NCBI GenBank assembly: GCA_030340625.1 | Contig: JAOPHQ010003978.1 | Location: forward strand, 5,001 to 69,000 | DNA length: 64,000 bases | Direction: 5' to 3' | DNA from: Merluccius polli | Lineage: Eukaryota; Chordata; Actinopteri; Gadiformes; Merlucciidae | In this document: positions 1-10,306 of the stretch, one piece after another | Numbering within the stretch: the first letter of the stretch is position 1 | Layout of the letters: each line of letters opens with the position of its first letter | Program-made: the position numbers and the translations under genes | Notes under the pieces: generated by a model | The model's input: the letters and a program-made list of their open reading frames with translations, nothing else | What the model was told of the DNA's origin: nothing | Database searches by the model: none

Positions 1-660
1 CCCCCAAGGACTCTAATGGTTGCAGCATGCTAAGACTGCTAAGCGCCAAGATGTAAGGTTGTATTTTCTCTTCTTCTTTTTAAATACTTTTACTGTTTCC
101 CTCCTCCTGATGTCCTTGGCTACCCTCCTACCATTCTGGGTAACACACTTTTTTTTATTTCCACATTTTGTGTCCTTATGTTTTCTGGTTCTGCTTGTCT
201 GTTGAGTAGGGCTTTCCGCTGACTCAACTTTGCTACTGGCGTCTCTTGAGCTTTTCAGAATGGATTTTTTTACACACCATCATGCGGTCAATTTTTTTGC
301 GTGAAATAAAGCACCTGAACAACACAAGGCGACAGCTTTTCTTAGGCCATTTAACTTCCTGCCACCGTAGGCCATGTTTTTTTTTATCTTGGCACATGTG
401 ACACTGTGTGTTTGATTTTTTGCCAGCTAATATCTGTAAATTTAGAGCAAATGTACCTAAACACACACACACACACACTCACAATATCATCTTTAGGCAA
501 GTGTTTCGCTCTTCAAATTGGAAATTGAAAACGGTTGTGAGATCGCAATGCAAAGGGAGATGGTTTCTCTGTCTAAACAGGTGGAAACATGGTTGTATGA
601 GAGATGTCGACAAGCGTTCAAAACCACCTCCAGCGGTAGTGTACGCTACATTTAATCTCT
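1..660. other. Flank without recognisable gene
   Basis: No coding region or repeat family is recognised here. The stretch is AT-rich, with a short CA run near 463-480. Small open frames exist but have no domain signature and no coding bias that I can see. Confidence 0.5.
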
Positions 661-765
661 AGATTGACGCGATAGGTTCTAGGGGTGTCACGATTCTCCA
701 ACTCCACTATTCGATTTGACTTTCGATTTTAAGGTCACAATTCCATTCGATTTTTGATTTAAACA

Positions 766-770
<5 letters not shown>

Positions 771-838
<68 letters not shown>
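771..838. repeat. (TA)n microsatellite, left part
   Basis: A pure AT dinucleotide run. It continues at 1565-1598 after the nested MITE, so the MITE landed inside what was one TA tract. Confidence 0.95.
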
Positions 839-841
<3 letters not shown>

Positions 842-982
842 TGTTGGGCATAGATTAATTTCTTTAATCTAGATTAAAATGGCTCATTTGAATTCTGTCG
901 AAGGCATTCATAATATGCGTGTACTACCTAAATAATGACTAAAAATAAGTCTGCGCGATTGTTGACGGGGGGGGGGGGGGGG

Positions 983-1236
983 GTCTGTGTGAAACGATCT
1001 GGGGGTTCTCATAAACCCGTTCGCGGTGGTAAGAGACGAGCAGAGTCTACAGCGTCCATTCACTCCAATAATACCAACTAACCCTAACCCTAACCCTAAC
1101 CCTTTTTGGAGTGAATTGTTTCACAGTAGACTGTGGACGCTGCAGACTCTGCTCTGCGAGCGGACGCTGTAGACTCTGCTCGTCTCTTACCAACGCGAAC
1201 GGGTTTATGAGAACCCCCAGATCGTTTCACACAGAC
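983..1236. repeat. Long inverted repeat (hairpin) with telomeric loop
   Basis: The left arm 983-1057 and the right arm 1162-1236 are reverse complements over about 75 bp with very few mismatches. A second short stem (about 1060-1067 with 1107-1114) continues toward the centre. The loop contains the telomeric repeat block at 1079-1102. The right arm also carries a partial tandem copy of its inner part at about 1135-1160. Confidence 0.9.
1079..1102. repeat. Interstitial telomeric repeat, four TAACCC units
   Basis: Four perfect consecutive TAACCC units lie at the tip of a hairpin. The block is short and embedded in a MITE, so it is interstitial and not a chromosome end. Confidence 0.95.
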
Positions 1237-1561
1237 GCGGGAGGGTACCTTTTGCGTCAGTATCAGACGTCTAGGGGCGTGACAAATCGTCGGTATATTA
1301 CGAGTTGGGATGAGAACGTGTTGTGCATTAAGGCGCCACTGCCCAGACCTACGGCCGACGGGGGGGGGCGCCGGGCAGAGGAGTCGGACGCAGCCGTTCC
1401 GCAGCGCAGCCGTTCCGCGGCGCTTACCTTCCTTGGTGGAAATCCGGTATAGACCCAGCTCCCAACCCAACTTTGAGAATAGATTAACGGCGATAATTTT
1501 TTTATCGCGCGATAAGAATCTCGCATTATCGCAGCGCATTAACGCCAATAACGGCCCACCA

Positions 1562-1600
<39 letters not shown>

Positions 1601-1601
<1 letters not shown>

Positions 1602-1960
1602 CACTGATGGCTATGCTATTGTTAGACTATCGAGTCTTGATTGGTAAAGATCAACAGATCTATGCCCAGTTTTATGCCCTGACAACTGTCATTTACATTT
1701 TCAAATACATCTTTAAAAAGATAGGCTACATGGTATCTGTGATATAACCATCATATCTCTTTAGGAATGTCCCACACTAAGGCCATATGGTCAAATGTAT
1801 AATTAAAATAAATTTATTTATTTATAATTTATTTAAAATATAACTTATTTCACTAAATTGGGAACAACAAACTGTTAAACACAAAAATGAAACGAGCCAC
1901 TAGATGATACAAAAACAGCTCTTTTAACAGAGCTTTTTTTAATCCTGCTTTTGATTTCAA
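1601..1960. repeat. Dispersed hAT-derived block, copy 1 (pair at 19690-19950)
   Basis: Similar in order and spacing to 19690-19950. Shared landmarks include TTGTTAGACTATCG, TTTTATGCCCTGACAAC and AAAAAGATAGGCTACATGGT. Both copies lie in the same orientation, each in a degenerate hAT derivative. Confidence 0.8.
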
Positions 1961-2027
1961 TGATCGAAATTGAAAGCTCATTTTGTCAATCTTCGATTTA
2001 AAATCGGCATCATAACACACCTAGTAG

Positions 2028-2300
2028 CAGACATCCCAAGTCTCCCGGAAGTTCCGGGAGTCTCCCGCAAATTAATAGCATCTCCCTGATGCAAGCAAAT
2101 CATGTACAATCTCCCGGAAATCCGACCAAGCCAGCGAGAAAGACTTTTTTCTATGTCTATGGAGAAAGAGAAGCGCAAGAGAGCACTTGATAGAGAGATA
2201 CGTGCTGCGTGTGTGACAGAGTGTGAATGGAACCCTGTGATTGGCCGCTCATACCGACAGCTGACCAATCGAGTCGCGGTTTAACTAAGCATTCCACTCG
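2028..2300 (+). mobile_element. hAT transposon 5' end and leader
   Basis: The sequence begins CAGACATCCCAAGTCTCCCG, a CAG-type end of the sort found in Charlie-like hAT elements, and contains a small inverted repeat around TCCCGGAAGTTCCGGGA. It precedes a zinc-finger exon at 2345. The right end of the element was not found, so it is probably truncated. Confidence 0.5.
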
Positions 2301-2344
2301 AATGTATCGTGCGCTCAGGAATACTCTCCCAGAGCTGAAGCGTC

Positions 2345-2527
2345 ATGGCAAATGCAGAGCGCCCTAAAAAGCGAAAATATAAAACTAATTTTACTTCAGA
2401 CTATACTAAGGTTTATCTCTGTATAATTTCAGTTAGAAATAATGATAGTCTGGCACGCTGCACTGTTTGCAACAGTGACTTCAACATTTCCTATGGTGGT
2501 TTGAATGATTGCAAAAGGCATGTTGAG
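2345..2527 (+). CDS. N-terminal exon of a hAT-family transposase (BED-like zinc finger), partial
   Basis: The exon starts with a lysine-rich stretch (MANAERPKKRKYKTNF, residues 1-16), likely a nuclear localisation signal. At residues 39-42 there is a CTVC zinc knuckle followed by NSDFNISYGGLNDCKRH, matching the C-x2-C...H layout of BED-like DNA-binding fingers at the N terminus of hAT transposases. The reading frame runs into GAG|GTGAGT at 2525-2533, a good splice donor, so I end the exon at 2527. No catalytic-domain exon follows; sequence after about 2600 is unrelated repeat. It is a stranded 5' exon, probably a pseudogene. The finger type is seen; the family assignment is inferred from its layout and from the hAT-like end upstream. 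Confidence 0.5.
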
Positions 2528-2699
2528 GTGAGTTTAAAAACGTGTATAAGTGTTGTAATTTTTTTGTAACCTGTACTGACTAGGCCTATAACAGAGTAAG
2601 TATAAGGTCGTGTTCACACCTAGCGTTTTTTGTGATAGGGAAAAGTTGAGCCGATCGTTTTTTCGATGAAAAAAAAAGTGCGTGCGTGTGTGTGTGTGC

Positions 2700-2976
2700 A
2701 AGGATGGATTACTGCACGGGCCCAAGGGGTCAGGGGGCCCTGAATCCCAAGCCCTTTGCATGAAGTCACCCCCTCAATATCAACAAATCAGGATGTAGGC
2801 TATGAATCTGATTGAATTTAGGTATTGGCCATCCCCAAAATGCACCAGAAAACAGGAAATCACATCAACCAAATTCAAATTTTTCTGGGGAAGGACCCCC
2901 AGATCCCCCCAACCCCTGTATACAACAATTAGCAGGGGGCCCTTTATACATCTGGGCCCAGGGGCCCTAAAGTTCT
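2700..2976. repeat. GGGCCC-rich repeat fragment
   Basis: Both ends carry matching words (CACGGGCCCAAGGGGTCAGG at left, CTGGGCCCAGGGGCCCTAAA at right) around a mostly unique core. It looks like a piece of a hAT-derived repeat but has no clear terminal repeat or target duplication. Confidence 0.35.
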
Positions 2977-3377
2977 TGTGTGTGTGTGTGTGGTGGGGTG
3001 AGGCGGGAGTAGGTTTGAGTTGGGTTGGGTTGGCTAGGGGGGGGGCGCGGTCGGAAGCTCCCTGAAATGAGTTTTTGCAACTTGGGAACCCTGTAGTAGG
3101 TTCTCGTCTAGACAGAATCTCTCGTGGAAGCGTTGTCAAGTTACATGCTTAACTCCTACGTCACTGGTTGTCAACAAATATAAACCAAGGTCGTTTGTGG
3201 AGTGGGGCTGCATGTGCAATTGTGCCATTTAAAAATACAAATGTTGTTGTATTTGAATTTTTGAATTAACTACACTGCCAAAATAAGCTTCTCGACGTTG
3301 TTGGAACTTTTGTTATGTTTTCTTTGTCGTTGACGTGTGGGGCTGCTCCACAACCAGCACCCAAAGTTGAACATAAT
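2977..3377. other. No gene recognised
   Basis: A GT run near 2978-2993 and a G-rich patch near 3030-3050. Nothing else supported. Confidence 0.4.
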
Positions 3378-3939
3378 GGGGCAATTGCTCTGTCAGTTAG
3401 CATTGCGTTAGCTGTGCTGCGGTTTAAAACCGTACTCCGGAAACCGGAGGTTTTGGAGTTTAACACGCAGCTGCGCACGAAGTTAAACCTGATTGCTGTG
3501 TACTGACCGACACAGGTTCAGCTGATTCCTAGTTAAACTCGGGTTAAACCGGAAGTACTCTGATTTCCTGTTATACTCCAGCAGACGCAGTCTTAACTTA
3601 ATGTTGGATGCATTTTGTGCTATAATTACCAACAAAAACGTAATGGGAATGTAAAGTGAACTTTAATATAATAAAACGCAAATAATGTTGAAATATATTA
3701 TGAAATAGTCTAGCCTACTTTTTGTGGAAATCTGAGTCTGGAATCTGAATCTGCCCTCACCTACGTCAATCAATCAATTACTTGTCATTGTTTTCTCTTG
3801 GTGTGCATGCAAACGTGATTAATTAATTGAAGACAAATTAATATGCGAGTAATTAGGGTAATTCCACGCCTATACATTCTCGGAGAAGGAGAGGGTCAGT
3901 GGCGCAAAAAGTGGGTATGCGCTGTATGCGGCGCATAGG

Positions 3940-4025
3940 CGCCCCCGTCAACAATCGCGCAGCACCCCACCCCGTCAACAACCGCGCACCACGTAATGTT
4001 TATGGGGGGCGCCAAAATTGTTGCT
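3940..4025. repeat. G/C-run-linked motif (CGTCAACAATCGCGCA type)
   Basis: CCCCCGTCAACAATCGCGCA is followed by a second version, CCCCGTCAACAACCGCGCA. The same word occurs near 952-975 (reverse strand), 5760-5775 and 24338-24360, each time beside a homopolymer G or C run. Confidence 0.7.
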
Positions 4026-4081
4026 GCATCCCCCCCTGACACTGGGTAGTTGCACCCCTGGAGAGGGTAGTTAGGATGAAC

Positions 4082-4345
4082 ATGTCTCGGATAGAGAACT
4101 ATAACGAGGAGCAGAAGTTATATTTATTGTACTGCATTCGAGGTGTTGTGGACACGGTGGAAGAGGAAAGACACCACCACCACGCTCCGAAGAAAGTCTG
4201 TTTGGGATGATCTCTCCAACACATGTAACAGTAGATCTCAGCAGAAGACCGAGCAGCCCGGCACGTTTAAAGAATTTATGGAAGCGCTTGAAAGTTGAAG
4301 CGCGTAATGCTATTGCTGAGCGGACGCACGACCAAGACCTGAGCC
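4082..4345 (+). pseudogene. Myb/SANT-like DNA-binding protein of a Harbinger-type transposon, frameshifted
   Basis: The frame opens at 4082 with MSRIENYNEEQKLYLLYCIR and runs to a stop near 4210. A second frame then reads RKSVWDDLSNTCNSRSQQK, and a third LKNLWKRLKVEARNAIAE. Together they form the helical pattern of a Myb/SANT-like (Myb_DNA-bind_5) domain: an acidic helix 1, a conserved W in the middle, and a terminal LWK.LK helix. At least two frameshifts separate the parts, so the gene is dead. In PIF/Harbinger elements this protein binds the terminal repeats and helps import the nuclease. That role comes from the family; here only the broken domain is seen. Confidence 0.55.
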
Positions 4346-4367
4346 CCGTGAGCCGTGAAATATCACT

Positions 4368-4739
4368 TGTTGCGGATTAATAATAAACATATGTATCAGC
4401 AGCTACACATAGCCACACAAGGAGTAGAAATAAATGTATTTACCCGACCTGACCACTAGATGGCGGCAAACAATACACTGGGAGCTGGCGCTCAACACTA
4501 GCGTCATAGAGGCCACGCCTCCTGCCCAGTGACTTCCGGCGGAAGTCGCCGGCTCGAGTCAGAAGTCCCAGGCGGCCCATCCGCAAGGATGCAAAGCTTA
4601 GCGGGCTCTCCACGCGGCGTGAACTTATACATTAACCCCTCCTTCTGCTTCATAGATTAAATAATAATGCTAAACAAATAAAGTGAGTTAAAAGCGTTCC
4701 TGTTGTCGGCGGCCTTCTTCCTCGGAGCACAACCCCACA
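4368..4739 (+). mobile_element. Solo LTR, family S copy 1
   Basis: The element begins TGTTGCGG and ends CCCCACA, and is flanked on both sides by CACT (4364-4367, 4740-4743), a perfect 4-bp target duplication. Two further copies with their own 4-bp duplications lie at 26351-26797 (+) and 37003-37398 (-). The 3' part contains AATAAAGTGAGTTAAAAGCG, which includes a plausible polyadenylation signal. No internal retroviral or gypsy genes adjoin it, so it is a solo LTR left by LTR-LTR recombination. It lies inside the Harbinger remnant and is therefore younger than it. Confidence 0.85.
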
Positions 4740-5170
4740 CACTGCTCATTCCAAATCGGTTATGTCCAATATTGTTATTGTACTGAAGGCCTATCTGGCG
4801 TAATAAGTGTAAATGTATCATACATTATTATTAATACTACTAATAATAATTAATAAAACTAATTCTGTGTGTGTCGGTTATAATGGAGCCTTGTTTCATC
4901 CTGCAAACTGGTTTAGTCTCCTCTAAAACCATGTCCGTTTCGAGACTAGACTAACACGCACAAAATACGCCCTCTAGTGTCTGATGTGAATTTCTCTGAA
5001 GACACAGCAATTGAGATCAAGGTAAACCGCAGCTGCAGGTTAAACCACAGGTACATACGACACAGCAATGGAGCTTAAGACGTCACGTGACTTCTTGCGT
5101 CACCGACGAGTTTAAAACCGTGTTAAACTCTAAAAAGTGGCTAAGTTAGCGACAGAGCAATTGCCCCAAT

Positions 5171-5605
5171 GTAACTTATATGCGCAGTGAAAAAGCACTA
5201 GAAAATTGTGAGGTGCATCATAACAAAGCAGCTCAGCACAGGTTTCCTATGCACGCTAAGCATAGGAAACCAATGGTAGTGTTAGTAGAAGTTGCATTTT
5301 TTAAAATGCTGTTCTGTGCGATTGGCCCCTTAGTTGGTCCACTGTGTTAAGAAAGTCCTAACAGCAGTAATGTACTTGAATGCATTTTCAAATAAACAAG
5401 AATAGTCAAATATAAAAGAATATCATCTCTAAAATGTATGTTATTTAAATGATATACATTATTATATCATACAGACACACATTAGGAACTGGCTGATAGA
5501 GATGTTTTTGGTGTAATGGTGTAAAAAATGGGAGAAGAAACACTTGAAATGATATCCTCAAAAACATACGACAGAGGAGGAAATAAAGGGGTCAAGGCTA
5601 TAGAT
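5171..5605. other. No gene recognised
   Basis: AT-rich sequence without long open frames or repeat ends. Confidence 0.4.
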
Positions 5606-5960
5606 CAGTGGTTCTCAACCGGTGGGACGCGCGGACACTCTCCCGGGGGGCGCGAGTAGCAGTGGCGGTTCACGGGGGGGGTGCGCGCGCGATCGTAAAA
5701 TCCACCCCGGACCTACGACCGATGGCAGGGGTGCGCGCAACAATCGCCCCCCCCCCCCGCCAACAATCGCGCGCAGCCCAAAGAAGAAGACAAATAAGAG
5801 AATTTAAATTGAAAGCAAGAAAAATCACTACATACTGTGCATATTCTACTGCAGGCTGTTGTGTCCGGTATGGTTTTGCTACTGGAGATGAGATTTACTG
5901 CTGTTGACTCCCTTCCTGTAAATGTCAGTAATAGCTTCGCTAGACAATGAGCCAGATTCA
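5606..5960 (+). mobile_element. hAT-Charlie-like left end with G-run-linked motif
   Basis: It starts CAGTGGTTCTCAACCGG, the well-known CAG-type end of Charlie-like hAT elements. It then runs through CGCG-rich sequence with CCACCCCGGACCTACGACCG at about 5702-5721 and a C-run followed by CCAACAATCGCGCGCAGCC. No matching right end was found, so the right boundary is approximate and the copy is probably truncated. Confidence 0.5.
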
Positions 5961-6043
5961 ATGAAGGTCAGTTTACGCCCTAGTATTGTTTAGCTTGCTG
6001 GGTTGTTGTTGTTAAGGGTTTTTTCATTGTCAGCATCATCGTC

Positions 6044-6083
6044 ATAATTTCCCTTCACTTTGGGCAAAGTGAAGGGAAATTAT
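6044..6083. repeat. Perfect 18-bp-stem hairpin
   Basis: ATAATTTCCCTTCACTTT (6044-6061), a four-base loop GGGC, then the exact reverse complement (6066-6083). No terminator context or U-tract is seen and function is unknown. Confidence 0.9.
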
Positions 6084-6797
6084 CACGTTGAAGTTTAAGC
6101 AGTGCTTAAACATAAAGGAATCAATATTTTGAACCAACAGAATAGACAATCTGAGTTTGAAGACATGTTGGAGTTCTCTGGATGACGTCCAACAATCTGC
6201 TCAACCTTGTGCAGGCACATCTTTGGAAAGTAGTCTGAAGGCAGCTATTAATGATTGAATTATTAAAAGCCCAAACTTCTGGGTTTTTCAGCCTGGACCC
6301 TATTTTCCCATCATTTTTGGTCTCAGGGACTAATGCGGACAAGTTTTGGAAAGTGGTCCAGTATTGAGCGAGAGGGCTTCAGCCGTCAGCCTCAAAATGG
6401 CAGTAATGTAAAGCTATTCGGGCAAAAGCACCCCGTCAATGTACGTCCTCTTTTAGTATTTGTTTTGCCACTTTTGCACAAATTGCTATTATACATTTAA
6501 ATTAGAGAAAATACTACGTGACGAGGTAGACGGTTGAACAGCACTGTTTAGCGTTAAGGAGGAAGGAGAGTCAATAGAAGAGTGAATGGAATGAAATAGA
6601 GCAAATCCAATGTCAGTGTTATGCTTCAATTCAGCTTCCAATAATTAATTAATCAATAGTTACCTTCACAGTGTGCTAAACTATCTCCCTTTAGTTGTTT
6701 GGACATTCAATATTATTAACATTCATTAAAAGTGCAGTGTGTACAATTTACCTCTAACCTCTAACTGTGAGGTTACAGATTACAACAAACTGAATAC
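6084..6797. other. No gene recognised
   Basis: No domain-bearing frame is visible; the 73-codon reverse-strand frame at 6121-6342 has no recognisable signature. Confidence 0.4.
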
Positions 6798-6821
6798 CCC
6801 CCCCCCCCCCCCCCCCCCCCC
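6798..6821. repeat. Poly-C tract
   Basis: An uninterrupted run of about 24 C, ending in CGCCACC. Confidence 0.9.
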
Positions 6822-6884
6822 GCCACCACCTCTCCCTTTCTAACGACGTAGGAGAAGCTACAGTGGCCTGTACCTGCCTGTAAG

Positions 6885-7230
6885 ATGCCAGTAGGTAGAG
6901 GTGCAAAAATACAGGAAATTACTGGCAGCAAAGATGCCAATATCGTACTGTTTAGTAAAAAGCAATGCTGTAAAAAAAGGTATGATACTGTAATTAAACC
7001 ACTGCTAATAACTGTATTTATACTATTAAATCACAGTATAACTGTATTAAATGTAAAATACAACTGTATTTATGTTGTGACTATACAGTTATGGCTGCAT
7101 ACCACTGCCCAAAATCGTGAGCAAATATTACTGTGTCCGTGCATAACTAACACATCCGTGCACACACATTATTATTGCGATTGTAAGAGAGAGAAATTGA
7201 CTATAATTTGAATATAGTGTTTTTTTACTC
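6885..7230 (+). repeat. Dispersed repeat R1, copy 1
   Basis: The part at about 7085-7180 matches the reverse complement of 20870-20990. Shared words include CTAACACATCCGTGCA, and tATGGCTG followed by CACTGCC. No terminal repeats were found, so the class is unknown. Confidence 0.5.
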
Positions 7231-8790
7231 ATGGAGATATCCAAGAGCCTGGATTTATTAATCGACTGTTGTGTCCATCCAATGAGCACTAAGAGATTTT
7301 TGTGTTGCCCAAACAAAGTGCTGCATTCAACGAGAAGCAGCGAGAATCCTGTGCATGTGGGCGGAGGACGACGACGAGAGAGAGAAGGAAGTGAGAAGTC
7401 AATACGTGTAACGATGGAGATCGGTATAGTGAAAAAAAGCTCAGCTATATTTCCACGGCAGTTTAGTTGTAAAACTGTGGTGGCCGTTCAGAGAAGGAGA
7501 GAATCATTGTGAGTTAAACACGCACATTTTGTTAAAGGTTGGAGCTACAAAATGTCTTTGTGGGGCATCTAAGGGCTACCGTTGCCACACAGGTTAGCCT
7601 AGCGGGGTTAAATTAATTCACTTGTCAAGACTGTGACAGGGTGGAACTGTGTGAATGCAAGGGAGGACGTCGCAATAGAGAACTGTTGCTCACAGGACGT
7701 GGAAACAGCGGGTGCAGAGGCGTTTCTTCTGAGATCAGCGATTATCCCTGCCAACCAGTGACGTAAGTAATAGTAAGTACCAGTTTCTGTTCTATATATG
7801 AAGGGACTGAATTTTTTTTGTTAATTACAAATTGATATTGATTGATTGGTTTTAAAGTTTTACTGTACTCAAGATCACGATGGTGGGTGAGGTTAGAGTG
7901 TTAAAGGGGCACTTTATTTCAAACGGTTTCAAGTCAAGGTATTGGAGACACACTTCATCACATCAGAAAGATGAGACGAGTTCTCTATTATGGACATTTC
8001 AATTGTGTTTTGAGGGCGATAATGAGTGTTTTTGTTTCGGGGAGTATTTCACTACCTCAGAGGAAATAAGAATTTAATGTGTTTCTGACGTAAAAGTAAG
8101 GTTTCATTTTATGTTGGAAAAATGACAAGGACACAATAAGTTGGATTACAAAGCAAATCTATTTTCTTTTATAATTTATTTTAGAACTATTTTAGTTATT
8201 GAAGGATTGTGAGGTTTAAACTATAAAAAACAAATAAAAACTAATAAAAGGGTAAATTTGTTTTACATGGTTAACTTGACCTCAAGTGTATTATTGTCAC
8301 TGCTAAGAGTTTATGTTAAGGTATCTTCTCTGGAGTAGGGGTGTCTCAGGATATATATGAGGTAGGTCACACAATCATACCTGCGCATGTATCACCCCAG
8401 GTTGTCACAGTGATTTATAGTAAATCCTGGGGCCCAACTTATGTTACTTGTTAGTTTATTGCAGGGTATTTAAGAGGCGAATTGAGTCAGGGTCAGGGGC
8501 CAGGACCCCTTTGTGGCCATCAAGAGTAGGATAGATTTGCACCCCTTCCACACGTGCGTGTTTCATCCGTGAAAGAAGCACTTTCACAGCACTCGCATGT
8601 GTGTTTTCCAGCTCTTCTCGGATATTTGATCTGCTCTGCTGATTGGTTACAGCTCTCCTGATTTGCCACGACAAGCAAAGTTCAACCTTGGACACTAGAG
8701 TGGCAGAGACGACCCAAGGCCGAAAACAGTGGTAAGTGGTAAGCACGTTTGTAATATTCCCATTTAATTCATTGAATAGTTTGTACAACT
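7231..8790. other. No gene recognised
   Basis: Scattered short frames (for example 7231-7512, 93 codons, and 8456-8869 reverse, 137 codons) show no motif I can name. No repeat boundary is visible. Confidence 0.4.
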
Positions 8791-8794
8791 GGAC

Positions 8795-9640
8795 TTGTCC
8801 CCCCATAACCCATCCCTCTCTCACATTGACTTCTGCTGCCTGTCTGCAATAAAAGCCTGGATGCAACAAAATGTCCTCGAACTCAACAGTGACAAAACCA
8901 AACTCCTCCTCATCGGCTCCAAGTCCACCCTCAGCAGAATCAATAACCCCAGGCTTACCATTGATGGCACCACTGTCTACCCCTCCTCCCAGGCATGATC
9001 CTTGACCCCACCCTTACCCTCACCCTCGAGCCTCATATCCGCCAAGTCGTCAAATCCTCTTTCTACAACCTTCGCAATATTGCAAAGATCAGATCCACTC
9101 TCGCACACCCTGCTGCTGAGGCACTCATCCATGCCTTCATCTCTGCCCATCTTGACTACTGCAACTCACTCCTCTACAGCATCAGTACTAGCCTCATCAA
9201 CAGACTCCAACTGGTCGCAGAACGCATCTGCCCAACTCCTAACTCACACAAAATCCTGGCACCACATCAGACCAGACCTCCATTGGCTTCCTGTCTCCCA
9301 CCAGATCAACTACAAGATTCTGGTCCTCACCTACAAAGCCCTTCACCAACTGGCTCCCCCATATCTCAGCAACCTCCTCTCCCCCTACCAACCCTCTCGG
9401 TCACTCAGATCCACCTCAGCTGGCCTTCTCTCCACCCCCAAGTCCAACCTTCGCAGTTTTGGGGACAGAGCCTTCTCCAGGGCAGCTCCCAGACTCTGGA
9501 ACTCCCTCCCCCAAGACATCAGAGACTCAGAGTCCCTCGCAAACTTTCCAATCCCGCCTCAAGACCCATCTCTTCTCTACTTAGTCCCCCCCCCCCCCAT
9601 CTATCCTTGTTTGTTTTGCTGTGTATGCTGTATGTAGTAA
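8795..9640 (+). pseudogene. 5'-truncated L2/CR1-type LINE: C-terminal part of reverse transcriptase
   Basis: Frames at 8795-8998 and 8995-9637 encode the thumb and C-terminal region of a LINE reverse transcriptase: AWMQQNVLELNSDKTKLLLI, then HAFISAHLDYCNSLLYSIS, then LHWLPVSHQINYKILVLTYK and NSLPQDIRDSESLANF. The same block order appears in the L2-type element at 14000-14760 (HAFISSRLDYCNGLL, LHWLPVSYRIDFKVLLLVYK). The frame changes around 8990 and again near 9215-9230, so it is dead. Endonuclease, palm domain and 5' part are absent, as expected for 5' truncation during target-primed reverse transcription. It ends in a C-run near 9588-9598. Confidence 0.85.
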
Positions 9641-10200
9641 TTAGAAAAGGAAGGAGACGGAAAATAACAGAGAAATCAGTTTGTTTCCGTCTAGAATTGA
9701 TATTGTATACATTTTTGGGTGTAGTGCGATAAAAGTAGCGATTGTAAGCATACAGAGCATTTCCTACCCTATCCGGATGATGTGTGTGTAGAAGAAAAGC
9801 ACCTGAATATTCACAGATTTCGGTACTGTATTTGCAATTCGGTATTTGCAATTCACTGCAGTTTCTCACTGAGTTACAGGTTAGAACCATTTCCTATGGA
9901 TTTAGATGGGACTATACCGTGACATAAGCATCTCAATGGCTGCCAGATGGGGCTAGGTTTACCACATGTAATCTATGGCTGCAATGATTTAAAAAACTCT
10001 AATGTAGTAACGAGTCTACGCCCTTGAGTAGACGCTAGTAGACGCTTCGCTCTTCGCTCTCCGCTCTTACTTTCTTACTTTTCTTTTTTTTCCCATTGTA
10101 ATCTTATCCTTTTGCTACAAAATTTATGGAAAGCGGGTCCTGGATACTTCTAAATCACTGGGAGCTTAATTTATGAAAGTATCTGAAGGCTACCACTATT
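9641..10200. other. No gene recognised
   Basis: No feature beyond pyrimidine-rich sequence near 10040-10100. The last part may be 5' UTR of the LINE that follows. Confidence 0.4.
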
Positions 10201-10306
10201 ATTTAAACACTTTTTACTTTGTGAGTGTGGCCTATCAGCAGCATAAGCCTGCACTATACTGACTGGGTTTGTGGAGCTCAGCTAAGCTAAGCTAATTAGC
10301 AACAAG

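Larger units (their letters stand above)
839..1564. mobile_element. Nested hAT-like MITE inside the TA tract
   Basis: The left end is TAGTGTTGGGC and the right end GCCCACCACTA, a matching pair with one difference, of the TAG...CTA type seen in hAT MITEs. Both flanks are TA repeats, so an 8-bp target duplication is compatible but cannot be proved. The body holds a G-run, a 75-bp inverted repeat and telomeric units. It codes for no protein; the open frames over 1096-1747 lie in repeat sequence. Confidence 0.75.
680..2023. mobile_element. Degenerate hAT-type non-autonomous element (copy A), host of nested insertions
   Basis: The left end reads TAGGGGTGTCACGATTC and the right end, on the reverse strand, reads TAGGTGTGTTATGATGC. 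These are imperfect terminal inverted repeats of hAT style. The interior at 1615-1915 is clearly similar to 19700-19945, so this is a dispersed family. The flanks (672-679 and 2024-2031) do not form a matching 8-bp duplication, so the copy is old or one end is misplaced. It contains no transposase. A TA microsatellite inside it received a second element at 839-1564. Confidence 0.6.
3378..5167. mobile_element. PIF/Harbinger-like DNA transposon remnant
   Basis: The ends are GGGGCAATTGCTCTGTC at left and its exact reverse complement GACAGAGCAATTGCCCC at right. A 3-bp AAT lies immediately outside both ends (3375-3377, 5168-5170), the duplication length expected for PIF/Harbinger. Sub-terminal sequence also pairs, including the word GAGTTTAACACG. 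The body holds a decayed Myb/SANT-like gene at 4082-4345, the usual accessory protein of Harbinger elements, and was later hit by a solo LTR at 4368-4739. No DDE nuclease frame remains. Confidence 0.6.

Noticed and set aside
1079..1102. Chromosome end
   Set aside because: Only four units, with unrelated sequence on both sides.
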